Positions 7,801 to 17,700 of a DNA stretch of 64,000 nucleotides are shown in pieces (within the stretch, counting starts at the first letter, position 1; each line of letters starts with the position of its first letter). Made by a program: the position numbers and the translations under genes. The notes under the pieces are model-generated. The model was not told the origin of the DNA. It saw nothing but the letters and a program-made list of their open reading frames with translations, and did no database searches. Location: NCBI RefSeq assembly GCF_001425785.1, contig NZ_LMDI01000045.1, positions 215,725 to 279,724 of the forward strand, given 5' to 3'. The stretch comes from Rhizobacter sp. Root1221 (GTDB lineage: Bacteria > Pseudomonadota > Gammaproteobacteria > Burkholderiales > Burkholderiaceae_C).

Positions 7801-8673
7801 ATGGGCCCGTTCCTTCCACTCTTCTCCGTCGAGGTCGAGCACGCCTACTTCCCGGGCGGGCTCTGCCACGGCCTGCACCTTGTTGCGTCAAGCCACACGG
7901 TGCGCCGGATCGAACGCAGCGCCTGCCTCCTGCGCCACACCGACCGTGGGCTGATGGTCGCCTTCGATGCCTCCGCGGCCAACGCGCTGCGCCTGCACGC
8001 CGGCGACGTGGACGAACCGCTGCGCTTCGACTTCCTGGCGCGGGTGGCGGACGGCAGCTTTGCCAACTACACCGAAGGACACATCGGCTCCGACCAGGCC
8101 GTGCTGCTGCTCGACAACCGCAACGCCGTGCCCGACGACGCCTCAGGGCTCCTGCGCCTGCATGCCGGAACCAGCGTGGGCGTGGATGACGCGAAACCCC
8201 TCGCGTCGGCGGCGGTGACCCAGGTGCTGTCGGCGCGCGACCGGCGTGCCCCTCCGCACTTCGCGCTGTCGGTCAGCGTCGACGCCGCGCACGTCACAGA
8301 GGCCGAGAACCACGCGCCCAGGCGCTACCTCTGCCGCCTGCAGGCGCGGGCCACGGTATGGAAGTACCTCCTCTTCGGCGAGTTCACCGAGGCGCAGGAG
8401 GACGTGCGGATCGTCGACCTCGGCGAGGCCTGCGAATTCGATGAGCCGGTGGGCGAACGCCTGCCTGATGGACGAAGCGTGATGGCGGTGCGCTCGCTCA
8501 CGCCCATCACGCTGCAACAACGGTCGGAGCGGCGCTTTCAGTTGCGTCGCCGAGGCTCGGGCACCGACAAGGTGCTCATCAAGCGCTTGCCGGTGGCGTC
8601 GCCATCGCTGATCAGCCGCGAGACCCTCCATGGTGTCCCCATGTTGGTCTCGGAAATCTATGTGCACCGCTAA
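7801..8673 (+). CDS. eCIS-associated protein of unknown function
   Basis: A 290-residue soluble-looking protein between the cap gene and the sheath gene, 10 bp after the former and 15 bp before the latter, so it is part of the operon. It has no signal peptide or transmembrane segment. A central motif (TVWKYLLFGEF) and an Arg-rich C-terminal part (ERRFQLRRRG) stand out. I do not recognise a named domain. Position suggests a role in cap or sheath assembly, but that is only inference. Confidence 0.75.
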   Translation: MGPFLPLFSVEVEHAYFPGGLCHGLHLVASSHTVRRIERSACLLRHTDRGLMVAFDASAANALRLHAGDVDEPLRFDFLARVADGSFANYTEGHIGSDQAVLLLDNRNAVPDDASGLLRLHAGTSVGVDDAKPLASAAVTQVLSARDRRAPPHFALSVSVDAAHVTEAENHAPRRYLCRLQARATVWKYLLFGEFTEAQEDVRIVDLGEACEFDEPVGERLPDGRSVMAVRSLTPITLQQRSERRFQLRRRGSGTDKVLIKRLPVASPSLISRETLHGVPMLVSEIYVHR

Positions 8674-8688
8674 CCACAGGAGGCCGTC

Positions 8689-10257
8689 ATGGGTCAGATG
8701 AAGACACCGGGTGTCTATATCGTTGAGAAAAACGCGTTCCCCAATTCGGTGGTGGAAGTCGCCACTGCGGTGCCAGCCTTCATCGGCTACACCCAGATCG
8801 CCGACAACCAGGGCAAGAGCCTGCGCGACAAACCCTGGCGGATCAGTTCGCTGGCCGAGTTCCACCTGTACTTCGGGGTCGGACCGACCCCGAGCTTCGA
8901 GATCAAACCGCAGGCCTCGCCGGTCACGGAACCCACCTCCTTCAAGCTGGGAGCGCAGGAGTACCTGCTCAGCCAGCCCACCGGCAAGGACGGTGGACGC
9001 TTCCTCCTCTACTACGGCATGCGCCAGTTCTTCCAGAACGGAGGTGGGCCGTGCTACGTGGTGTCGGTCGGTGACTTCGAGGCCGATGCCATCGATCCGA
9101 CGCGGCTGCAAGAAGGCATCAAGATGCTCATCAAGGAGCAGGAACCCACGATGCTGGTCATTCCCGACTGCATGCTGCTCAAGCAACCCGATTGCATCAG
9201 CGTGCAACAGGCCGCCCTCGCACACTGCGGCACGATGAAGAGCCGCGTCGCGGTGCTCGACATCTGGGAAGGCTACAAGCCGCCCATCGAAAGTGTCGCG
9301 GCCTTCCGCAACGACCTGGGCATCAACTACCTCGACTACGCCGCGGCCTACTACCCCTGGGTCAACACCACGGTCGTCCAGGACAACGAACTGAGCTACC
9401 GCAACATCAGGAACCGCGACAAGCTGCAGGAGATCCTGCGCACCGAGCTGGACCTGCCCGACACGCTGCCGGCCGACGCCACGCCGAAGCTGGCCGCCCA
9501 GGCCAAGGCGGTCGACGACGTGATGAAGGACGAGGCCGCCTGGATCGCCGCCGACACCAAATCGGCCGAGAAGGACAAGCCGCAGAACGCCCGCATGGAG
9601 ATGGCGCTGCTCAACAAGAGCCTGGCCGCGCTCAGCCCCACGTTCAACACGATGATGGGCGAGCTGAAGAACAAGCTCAACCTGCTGCCACCCAGCCCCG
9701 CCATGGCCGGCATCTACACCATGGTCGACAACTCGCGGGGTGTCTGGAAGGCGCCGGCCAACGTGAGCCTGAACGGCGTCGTCTCGCCGGCCGTCAACCT
9801 CTCGGCCGAAGACCAGGAGGACTTGAACGTCACCACCCAGGGCAAGTCGGTCAACGCGATCCGCTCGTTCATCGGCGAAGGCGTGCTGGTGTGGGGTGCA
9901 CGCACGCTCGACGGCAACAGCCTCGACTGGCGCTACATCAGCGTGCGCCGCACGATGATCATGCTCGAGGAGTCGTGCCGCCTGGCCGCCAAGGCGATGG
10001 TGTTCGAGCCCAACGTGGCCAACACGTGGGTCACCATCAAAAGCATGATCCAGAACTTCCTGACCGGCATCTGGAAGCGCGGTGGCCTGGCCGGCGCGGT
10101 GCCGGATGACGCGTTCAGCGTGCATGTCGGCCTGGGCGAAACCATGACCTCCGAAGACGTCCTCGAAGGGATCTTGCGGGTGACGGTGCTGGTGGCCATC
10201 AGCCGTCCGGCGGAGTTCATCGAGATCACGTTCCAGCAGCAGATGCAGAAGTCCTGA
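8689..10257 (+). CDS. Contractile tail sheath protein (Pvc2/Afp2-like)
   Basis: A 522-residue phage-type tail sheath subunit that polymerises around the inner tube and contracts to drive it. It begins with the family signature KTPGVYIVEKN, contains the conserved VPAFIGYT segment, and ends with the sheath core (FEPNVANTWVTIKSMIQNFL ... LEGILRVTVLVAI). A strong AGGAGG site precedes the ATG. Only one sheath gene is present, whereas PVC and Afp loci carry three, so the sheath is probably homopolymeric. It is followed by a hairpin and then the tube genes. Confidence 0.95.
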   Translation: MGQMKTPGVYIVEKNAFPNSVVEVATAVPAFIGYTQIADNQGKSLRDKPWRISSLAEFHLYFGVGPTPSFEIKPQASPVTEPTSFKLGAQEYLLSQPTGKDGGRFLLYYGMRQFFQNGGGPCYVVSVGDFEADAIDPTRLQEGIKMLIKEQEPTMLVIPDCMLLKQPDCISVQQAALAHCGTMKSRVAVLDIWEGYKPPIESVAAFRNDLGINYLDYAAAYYPWVNTTVVQDNELSYRNIRNRDKLQEILRTELDLPDTLPADATPKLAAQAKAVDDVMKDEAAWIAADTKSAEKDKPQNARMEMALLNKSLAALSPTFNTMMGELKNKLNLLPPSPAMAGIYTMVDNSRGVWKAPANVSLNGVVSPAVNLSAEDQEDLNVTTQGKSVNAIRSFIGEGVLVWGARTLDGNSLDWRYISVRRTMIMLEESCRLAAKAMVFEPNVANTWVTIKSMIQNFLTGIWKRGGLAGAVPDDAFSVHVGLGETMTSEDVLEGILRVTVLVAISRPAEFIEITFQQQMQKS

Positions 10258-10265
10258 CGGCACAC

Positions 10266-10286
10266 GGCAGGGCGCTGCGCCCTGCC
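10266..10286 (+). other. Perfect hairpin between sheath and tube genes
   Basis: GGCAGGGCG and CGCCCTGCC form a perfect 9-bp stem with a 3-nt loop in the 62-bp gap between sheath and tube genes. No T-run follows, so it is more likely an mRNA stability or partial-attenuation element than a full terminator. Confidence 0.55.
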
Positions 10287-10319
10287 CGCCCCCCTATCAA
10301 CCAACGCGTGGAGTAAACA

Positions 10320-10778
10320 ATGGCAGACGATGGATCAGCACAATCGACCACGGTGTGGCCTATTCCGAAGTTTCGTTTCGAAGTGAAGTGGGATGCCGCC
10401 GTGATGTCATTCCAGGAGGTCTCGGGCCTCGACGTCGAGGCGCAGCCGCTCGAGTACCGGCACGGCGACAGCCCGTCTTTCTCGGTCATCAAGATGCCCG
10501 GCATCAAGAAGTACAGCGACGTCACCATGAAAAAGGGCGTCTTCAAGTCCGACAACAAGTTCTGGGACTGGTTCAACGAGATCAAGATGAACACCATCAA
10601 GCGCAAGCCGGTGACCATCAGCCTCCTCGACGAAGCCGGCGCGCCCACGATGGTCTGGACCTTGGCCAACGCCTGGCCCACCAAGATCACCGGCACCGAC
10701 CTCAAGTCCGTCGGCAACGAGGTCGCGGTGGAAACCATCGTGATCGCGCACGAAGGGCTGACCATCGCCAATGCGTGA
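10320..10778 (+). CDS. Contractile injection system inner tube protein (Pvc1/Afp1-like)
   Basis: A 152-residue gp19/Hcp-like tube subunit whose hexamers stack to form the channel that carries cargo. Family features are KFRFEVKWD, FQEVSGLDVE, and the alternating strand region ending VETIVIAHEG. It overlaps the following tube-like gene by 8 nt and follows the sheath gene, the normal order in eCIS loci. Confidence 0.93.
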   Translation: MADDGSAQSTTVWPIPKFRFEVKWDAAVMSFQEVSGLDVEAQPLEYRHGDSPSFSVIKMPGIKKYSDVTMKKGVFKSDNKFWDWFNEIKMNTIKRKPVTISLLDEAGAPTMVWTLANAWPTKITGTDLKSVGNEVAVETIVIAHEGLTIANA

Positions 10779-11241
10779 CGTTCTGTCGATCCGGCCGGAC
10801 GATCCGCCCGCGGCGTTCTACTTCACCGTGACCTTCGGCACCCAGCCGAAGGACGCGGACAGCTCGTTCCGCGAAGTGAGCGGCATCGCGCCTGAAATGG
10901 AAACCGAGGCGGTGGTCGAGGGGGGCGAGAACCGGTATGTGCTCGCCCTGCCCAAGGCGGTGAAACACCCGAAGCTCGTGCTCAAGCGCGGCATCGCGCC
11001 CAACACCTCACGGCTGTTGATGTGGTGCCAGGCAGCGCTCGAGGGCGGGCTCAACCGGCCGATCTTTCCGAAGCAGATTCATTTGTTTCTGCTCGATGGC
11101 CTGGGGAGCCCGCTGCGGGTCTGGTCGTTCGCCAACGCCTACCCGGTGAAGCTGGAGGTCGAGGGGTTCAACTCGACCAAGAACGAAGTCGCCGTGGAAA
11201 AGATCGAGCTGAGCTACGCGTTTTCAAAGCGGGAGGTATGA
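10771..11241 (+). CDS. Second tube protein / tube initiator (Pvc5/Afp5-like)
   Basis: A 156-residue gp19-like protein with the same fold signature as its upstream neighbour (AFYFTVTFG, FREVSGIAPEME, LRVWSFANAYPVK, NEVAVEKIELSY) but diverged loops. In PVC/Afp particles the second gp19-like protein forms the tube layer at the baseplate. It starts within the preceding gene and ends 4 bp before the small DUF5908 gene. Confidence 0.9.
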   Translation: MRDVLSIRPDDPPAAFYFTVTFGTQPKDADSSFREVSGIAPEMETEAVVEGGENRYVLALPKAVKHPKLVLKRGIAPNTSRLLMWCQAALEGGLNRPIFPKQIHLFLLDGLGSPLRVWSFANAYPVKLEVEGFNSTKNEVAVEKIELSYAFSKREV

Positions 11242-11245
11242 CGCC

Positions 11246-11416
11246 ATGACGATCGAAGTGAGGCAGTTGCTGATCAAGTCGCAGGTGAATACCGCGCCTG
11301 CATCCCCCCTCCCCGCCGGGTTGAACGATCAACACCGCGAGCAGGTGAAGGACGAGATCCTTGCCGAGTGCAAGGCCTGGCTCGCGCAGAAGCTGGTCGA
11401 CGCCAGAGAACGCTGA
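11246..11416 (+). CDS. Small DUF5908-like eCIS protein (Pvc6/Afp6 position)
   Basis: A 56-residue ORF between the second tube gene and the LysM gene, with GGGAGGT about 7 nt ahead of its ATG. The start MTIEVRQLLIKSQV is the usual DUF5908 beginning (M-x-I-E-I/V-R-x-L-x-I-K), followed by a hydrophilic helix ending LAQKLVDARER. DUF5908 proteins occupy this place in many injection loci; their role in the particle is not settled. Short gene-finder limits would miss it. Confidence 0.8.
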   Translation: MTIEVRQLLIKSQVNTAPASPLPAGLNDQHREQVKDEILAECKAWLAQKLVDARER

Positions 11417-11438
11417 ACCCGGAAAGAGGACCCGTTCC

Positions 11439-12134
11439 ATGACTGACGCCATCACCGCCGAGAAGACGCGCATGACCCTGGTGCGCTACAACGTGAGCAA
11501 ATCCGGCACCACCTCGCTCGACACCGGCATCGCGTTCACGGCCTTGCTGAATCCGGCCGACGTGAAACACAGCCGCGGCATCGTCTACGACAAGAAGAAG
11601 GCCCACGGGCAACCTGCGCTCGACCCGAAGTACAGCGCGGCCGACGTCGAGACCCTCGGCTTCGCGCTCGTGCTCGATGGCACCGGTGTCGTGCCGCTGC
11701 CCACCGGCGAGGCCCGGCGCGACGTGAAGACCCAGCTCGACAACCTCAACAAGGTGGTCTACCAGTACAACGGCAGCCAGCACGAGCCTGGACGGGTGCG
11801 GCTCCTGTGGGGCACGCTGATCTTCTTCGGCCGCATGCAGAACATGTCGATGCACTACACCTTGTTCAAGCCGAGCGGCGCGCCGCTCCGTGCCAAGGTG
11901 GACCTGTCGTTCATCGGGGCCATGAGCAGGCGCGAGACGGAGCTGGTGTCCAACCTCTCGTCGCCCGACCTCACCCATGAAGTGGAGGTGCGCGACGGAG
12001 ACACCCTGCCGCTGCTGTGCAACCGCATCTACGGTGACCCGGGGTACTACCTCGACGTGGCCCGTTTCAACCGGCTCACCGATTTTCGTGACCTCAAGCC
12101 GGGTGGGAAGTTGCACTTCCCGCCGCTGGCATAG
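11439..12134 (+). CDS. LysM-containing tube-baseplate adaptor (Pvc7/Afp7-like)
   Basis: A 231-residue contractile injection system tube-associated protein, equivalent to phage gp53/LysM hub proteins that sit between tube initiator and spike. The N-terminal three quarters is the CIS tube N-domain (FTALLNPADVKHSRG; RVRLLWGTLIFFG). The C-terminal ~50 residues form a LysM motif (EVRDGDTLPLLCNRIYGD ... LKPGGKLHFPP). A GGAAAGAGGA stretch precedes the ATG. It lies 8 bp before the spike gene. Confidence 0.92.
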   Translation: MTDAITAEKTRMTLVRYNVSKSGTTSLDTGIAFTALLNPADVKHSRGIVYDKKKAHGQPALDPKYSAADVETLGFALVLDGTGVVPLPTGEARRDVKTQLDNLNKVVYQYNGSQHEPGRVRLLWGTLIFFGRMQNMSMHYTLFKPSGAPLRAKVDLSFIGAMSRRETELVSNLSSPDLTHEVEVRDGDTLPLLCNRIYGDPGYYLDVARFNRLTDFRDLKPGGKLHFPPLA

Positions 12135-12142
12135 GGGGCGCC

Positions 12143-13933
12143 ATGGCCAACTCCCCAGAACTGGATGCAGAGGGTGTCGTCCGTGTCACCTTGTTCAGCG
12201 ACGGCACGGCGCTGTCCGAATCGGTGCGGTTCATGTCGCTCACCGTCACCCGGGAGGTGAACCGCGTTCCCACGGCACGCCTGGTCATCTCCGACGGCGA
12301 CATGGCCGGCCAGGAGTTCCCCGTCAGCGATACCGGCGACTTCAAACCCGGCGCGGCCATCAAGATCAACGCAGGCTATGGCGACGACGAGGAGACGCTC
12401 TTCGAAGGCGTGGTCATCAAGCACGCGATCCAGATCACCGGGGACAACGACGCCCGCCTCGTGGTGGAGTGCCGCGACCAGGTCGTCAGGATGACCGTCG
12501 GCCGCAAGAACGCCAACTACATCGACAAGACCGACAGCGACGTCATCGGTGCGCTCGTGGCCGCGCACGCGTTGGGCGCCGACGTCGACGCCACGCCGAT
12601 CCAGAACAAGGAGCTGGTGCAGTTCTACTGCAGCGACTGGGATTTCATGCTTTCGCGTGCCGAGGCCAACGGCCTGCTGGTGATCGCCACCGACGGCAGC
12701 GTGTCGGTCAAGGCCCCGGCCACCGACACGGACGCCGTGCTCAAGGTCACCTATGGCAAGGACCTGATGGAGTTCCACGCCGAACTCGACGCACGCACCC
12801 AGTTCGCCACGGCACAGGCGGTGTCGTGGGACATGAAGACCCAGGCGGCCATCCTCGGCGCGGAAGCCGCCCCCCCCACCTTGAACGCCCACGGTGACCT
12901 CGACTCGGCCACGCTGGCGAAGGTAGCGGGCCTGGCCTCCTACCGCCTGCAGACCGCCGCGCCCACGACCAAGGAGGTCCTCACGCAGTGGGCGCGGTCA
13001 CAGCAGCTGAAGTCGGGGCTGGCCCGTGTTCGCGGCCACATGCGCTTCCAGGGCAGCGCCAAGGCCGTCCCCGGCGGGGTGATCGAACTCGAAGGGGTGG
13101 GAAAGCGCTTCAGCGGCAAGGTCTTCGCCAGCGGTGTGATCCACCGCATCGCCGACGGTGACTGGGTGACCGAGGTCCAGTTCGGCCTGGCGCCGCAGTG
13201 GTTCACCGAACAACCCGACGTGACTGCGCCGCGCGCCGCTGGCCTCGTGCCCGCGGTCGAAGGCCTGCAGGTGGGCGTGGTGATGAAACTCGATGGCGAC
13301 CCCGACAGCGAGAACCGCGTGCAGGTGTCGCTGCCCGTGATGCAGGCCGCGACCGAAGGCGTGTGGGCGCGGCTGCTCCAGTTCCATGGGTCCAGCGGCT
13401 TCGGCTCGTTTTTCGTTCCCGAAGTCGGTGACGAGGTGGTGCTCGGCTACTTCAACAACGACCCGTCCCACCCGGTGATCCTCGGCAGCCTGTACAGCAG
13501 CAAGCGTGCGCCACCGTACGCACTGGAGGCGAAGAACAACACCAAGGCCATCGTGACCCGCTGCCAATCGAAGATCGAGTTCAACGAGGAAGACAAGGTC
13601 ATCACCGTCCTCACGCCGGGCAACAACAAGATCGTCATCAGCGACAAGGAAAAATCCATCCTGCTGCAGGACCAGAACGACAACAGGATCGAACTCAACC
13701 CCGGTGGCATCACGCTCAGCAGCCCGAAGGACATCAAGCTGTCGGCCAAGGGCGGCATCACCCTCGACGCGATCAACGCCATTGGCGTCACCTCGAAAGC
13801 GGATGTGAAGAGCACCGGCCTGAACATCGCCTGCGAAGCGCAGGTGGGGTTCATCGGCAAGGGCAATGCGACGGCCGAGCTGTCTGCCGCCGGCCAGACC
13901 GTGGTCAAGGGCGCCATGGTGATGATCAACTGA
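12143..13933 (+). CDS. VgrG-like spike protein (Pvc8/Afp8-like)
   Basis: A 596-residue fused gp27-gp5 hub and spike. Residues 1-360 correspond to the hub domains. An OB-fold follows at about 370-455 (QVGVVMKLDGDPDSENRVQV ... PEVGDEVVLGYFNNDP, then PVILGSLYS). The C-terminal 130 residues are a polar beta-helix with repeating ITL/IKL strands. It would trimerise below the tube and pierce the target membrane with the PAAR protein encoded next. No extra C-terminal effector domain is present. Confidence 0.93.
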   Translation: MANSPELDAEGVVRVTLFSDGTALSESVRFMSLTVTREVNRVPTARLVISDGDMAGQEFPVSDTGDFKPGAAIKINAGYGDDEETLFEGVVIKHAIQITGDNDARLVVECRDQVVRMTVGRKNANYIDKTDSDVIGALVAAHALGADVDATPIQNKELVQFYCSDWDFMLSRAEANGLLVIATDGSVSVKAPATDTDAVLKVTYGKDLMEFHAELDARTQFATAQAVSWDMKTQAAILGAEAAPPTLNAHGDLDSATLAKVAGLASYRLQTAAPTTKEVLTQWARSQQLKSGLARVRGHMRFQGSAKAVPGGVIELEGVGKRFSGKVFASGVIHRIADGDWVTEVQFGLAPQWFTEQPDVTAPRAAGLVPAVEGLQVGVVMKLDGDPDSENRVQVSLPVMQAATEGVWARLLQFHGSSGFGSFFVPEVGDEVVLGYFNNDPSHPVILGSLYSSKRAPPYALEAKNNTKAIVTRCQSKIEFNEEDKVITVLTPGNNKIVISDKEKSILLQDQNDNRIELNPGGITLSSPKDIKLSAKGGITLDAINAIGVTSKADVKSTGLNIACEAQVGFIGKGNATAELSAAGQTVVKGAMVMIN

Positions 13934-13973
13934 CGCTGTCCGCCCGACACGTCCACCTCACCCACTGCACACC

Positions 13974-14273
13974 ATGCCACCCGCCGCCCGCCTCACCGAC
14001 ATGCACGCCTGCCCGATGGTCACGCCGGCCCTGCCCCCCATCCCGCACGTGGGCGGCCCGGTGGTGGGCCCCGGCGTGCCCACCGTGCTCATCGGCAAAC
14101 TGCCGGCCGCCGTGCTGGGCGACAACGCGGTGTGTGTCGGGCCACCCGACACCATCGTGAAGGGTTCGGCCACGGTCATGATCAGCGGCCGACCGGCCGC
14201 GCGCGTGGGCGACCTCACGGCGCACGGGGGCAGCATCGTCATGGGCTGCCCCACCGTGATGATCGGAGGCTGA
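13974..14273 (+). CDS. PAAR-domain spike tip (Pvc10/Afp10-like)
   Basis: A 99-residue PAAR protein made only of the PAAR cone, with repeated PxxARxxD/G-type motifs (PPAARLTD near the start, GRPAARVGD near the end) and His/Cys residues (DMHACP, AHGG, MGCP) placed to bind a metal ion. It would sharpen the tip of the VgrG-like trimer. It lies between the spike and gp25 genes. Confidence 0.93.
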   Translation: MPPAARLTDMHACPMVTPALPPIPHVGGPVVGPGVPTVLIGKLPAAVLGDNAVCVGPPDTIVKGSATVMISGRPAARVGDLTAHGGSIVMGCPTVMIGG

Positions 14274-14277
14274 CGCG

Positions 14278-14700
14278 ATGGCAACGGAGACCCAGTTCCT
14301 CGGCACCGGCTGGGCCTTTCCGCCGAGCTTCGACTGGCGCACCAAGGAGGCGGTGCTGGTGTCGCAGGTGGAGGACATCGAGCAGAGCCTGCACATCCTC
14401 CTGTCCACCACGCCGGGCGAGCGGGTCATGCAGCCGTCCTATGGCTGCGGCATCCGCCGCATGGTGTTCGAGAATATCAACGACAGCACCATCACCGAGA
14501 TCAAGGACATCGTGTCGAAAGCGGTGTTGTTCTTCGAGGTGCGCATCACGCTGCACGAGATCGACATCGATGCCACCGACGTCTACGAGGGGGTGGTCCG
14601 CCTGAAGCTCGACTACACGGTGCGCACCACCAACACCCGCACCAACATCGTCTACCCGCTGTACCTGCGGGAAGGCACCAACCTGAGGGAGGCGGCGTGA
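14278..14700 (+). CDS. gp25-like baseplate wedge protein (Pvc9/Afp9-like)
   Basis: A 140-residue GPW/gp25-family protein that links the baseplate wedges to the first sheath ring. Family features are EDIEQSLHILLSTTPGER with the following QPSYGCGIRRMVFE. It starts 4 bp after the PAAR stop and its stop codon overlaps the GTG start of the large J-like baseplate gene. Confidence 0.93.
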   Translation: MATETQFLGTGWAFPPSFDWRTKEAVLVSQVEDIEQSLHILLSTTPGERVMQPSYGCGIRRMVFENINDSTITEIKDIVSKAVLFFEVRITLHEIDIDATDVYEGVVRLKLDYTVRTTNTRTNIVYPLYLREGTNLREAA

Positions 14701-17700
14701 GCGACGGCTGCGAGCAGCGCGAACGTTTTCCCGCCGCCTTGGGCGAGGGCTACTTTCGTGCCGATGAAACCAGTTTCGAAACCCTGGTGGCGATGAGCGC
14801 CGGCCTGGCCTCGCGGCTGCGGTTCATCGACCTGCAGCAGCGCGACGTGGGCCACTGGGGCGAACTGTTCGAGTCCGACGAAGCCCTGATCATGGCGCGC
14901 ATCGTCAGCACCGACCTGCGCGGCCGGCAACTCGCCTTCGTGCGCGATGCCGCGGGCGCGCCCCTGGAGCTGCTGGCCGAACACGTGGTCGCGCTCGCGC
15001 AATGCATCGACGGCTGGGTCAAGTCGTTGAAGCCGAACCCTGAGCCGGCCAGCCGCCAGCTGTTCGCCCGCATCGAGCAACTGCTGGCGCATCCGCTGGG
15101 TGACGACCTCCAATGGGTGCTCGAACGTTTCGGCGTGCACCGCTGGCAGGACCAGCCGCTCGCGTTGCTGCGCAATCGGCTCGACGGCGCCTGGTTCGCG
15201 CTCCGCGCCGTGCGGCCGGCGCCCGGCGAGCGCAGCGACCGGGAGCTCCTGCGGGGCCGCTTCTTCTCGTTCGTGAGCGCGATCGAGCGGGTGCAGGACC
15301 TGGCGCGAGAGCTCTTGCCGCAGTCGCTGGCCAGCCAGAATCACGCCCCCGCCGCGGGATTGCTGATGGCCTTCCTGCAGCTCCACCAGCAGGTCCAGAA
15401 GCGCATCAACAGGTTCACCGACCGACATGCCGACTTCTACTACGACGACGTCCTGCGCATGCGGCCACTGCCGGCGGTGCCCGACAGCGTGCACCTGGTG
15501 TGCCAGCGCGACCCCCGCGCGGCCCGCGAGGTGGTGGTGCCGCAGGGCACGCCGTTCGGTGCCGGGAAGGACTCGTCCGGCCAGCTCATCGAGTTCGTCG
15601 CCGACAACACGCTCGTCCTCACCGATTGCCAGGTGACGGCGCTGTGCACGCTGCAGCTCGGTCACGACGGGCTCATCTCGCCGGAACGCGAGTTCGGCTA
15701 CGTGACACGCGCCCAGGCGGCGCGCCTGCCATGGCCGGCCCCCCCCGGGCAAGGCGACGCCGTTCTGCCACACTGGCCGTTGTTCGGGGGCAGCACCCCG
15801 GGCCAGGCGTCATCGCAGACCCTGTCCGGTGGTGCCCCCGACCACGCGCCTCTCAAGGAAGCGCCGGGCCGCCCCAAGTTCCTTGACCCCCACGGGGGGC
15901 GGGTTGGGCGCAGCCCGACCCTGGGGGCCTCTGAGGAGGCACGGATCGGGCTGGCCATTGCGTCGCCGCTGCTGTTCCTGCAAGAGGGTGAACGCGAGAT
16001 CACCCTGAAGCTCGACTTGGCGCACGCCGCCGACACCGACCAGGGCCTGCAGCACCTGGTGGCCCGCATCCTTGCGCGGCCCGATGCGGCGCAGCGCCTG
16101 ATACCCGTGCTGTTCAAGCGCTACCTGCTGCTGGCCCCCGAGTTGATGAGCGACCTGGAGCGGGCCGACCTGAACGCCACGGCACGGCGCCTGGCCCGCC
16201 AGGCCACCGCGCGCCAGATGGAGGCCCTTCCGGTGGGTTCGGCCACCGCCGCACCGCGGGTGGCGCCGGGCCCCTACGAACGCTTCCTCACCGAGTTCGC
16301 CGTGCGCGCCCCCACCACCGGACTCTTCTTCGCGCGCCTGGGCAAGTTCTTCTCGCGCTGGCTGCTCACGCGGCAGGACTGGTTGTCCGATGCCGCATTG
16401 GAGGCCGTGCGCGAAACCGCCGGTCGCCTGCTCGACAACGGCGATCGCACGCCTCCCGTGGCCGGCGACCCCCGCTGCCTGCTGCAAGGCCCCAACCGGC
16501 CCGAGCGCGAGCTGATCTTCGGCCAGCTGTTCAACAGCATCCTGAACTTCAGTCTCACCACACCGGCCGGGTGGATGCAGGTGAACGACTTCTTCGTCAC
16601 GAACCAACCGGCCGGAGACAACACCAGCAGTGCCAGCTTCACCGGCGTGGGCATCGTGCTGCGGCTGCGGCCGCAAGACCCGGCGGTGGTGGCGTGTGAT
16701 GCGCTGGTGCACGGCGAGGGCTGGCCCACCACCCTGCCCGTACTGCGCATCCAGCTCGGCAGCCACGGCCGCATGTACCCGTATTCGCTGCTCGAGGAGA
16801 TGCTGCTGGCCGAGATCGCCTTGTCGGTGCGGGTGCGGGGGCTGGGCAACGTGTTGATGCAGAACAATCTCGGCCCCCTCGACCCCTCCAAGCCGTTCAT
16901 GCCCTTCGGCCCGTTGCCCACCACGGCGTCGTACTGCATCTTCGGCGCGGACGAGATCTCGCGCAAGAACGTCACCCACCTCGCGGTCAACGTCGAATGG
17001 TCGGGATTGCCCGTGGGCGAAGGGGGTTTCGGCTCGTACTACGCGAGCTACGACCCCCACCTGCGCAACAGCAGCTTCACCGCGCACGCCGGCATCCTTC
17101 GCGACGGCCAGTGGCACATGGCAGGGACGCCCGGGAGCGTGCGCCTGTTCGACACCGCCGATGCCGCAGGGCGCCTGCGCACGAACGCGCGCTGGGTGTT
17201 CAGCGAGGCGGCCCTGCGGTCCCAGGGGCGGGCGAACGACGCCCCCCAGGACTTCAAGCTCGGCGCACGCAACGGGTTCTACCGCATCCAGCTGAACCAC
17301 CCGGCCATCGCCTTCGGCCACCAGGCGTACCCCAACTTGCTGACCGAGGTGGTGTCCGCCAATGCGACGCGGCGCCGGCGCCGGCCCCGGCCCTTGCCCA
17401 ACACGCCCTACACGCCGTTGATCGAACGCCTGAGCCTCGACTACGAGGCCGAGAGCCACCTCGTGCCCGGCCGCGACAACGGCATGCCCGACTCACCCAC
17501 CGCCGAGCGGGTGCTGCACCTGCACCCCTTCGGCATCTCGCAGGTGTATCCGGGCGCCGCCGGACCCAGCCCGTCGCTCTGGCCACGCTTCGAACACGAT
17601 GGCAACCTCTACATCGGGCTGTCCGCCGAGGAACTGGGCGGCGCGCTGAGCCTGCACTTCCACCTGCGCGACGAAACCGCGGTGGAGGCGCACCATGGCG

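Noticed and set aside
8143..10263. Minus-strand frame of 706 codons opposite the sheath gene
   Set aside because: His/Arg/Asp-rich shadow of a high-GC gene; the plus strand is a clear sheath protein.
15810..17459. Minus-strand frame of 549 codons inside the baseplate gene
   Set aside because: Shadow with biased composition and no domain; the opposite frame is continuous with known baseplate sequence.
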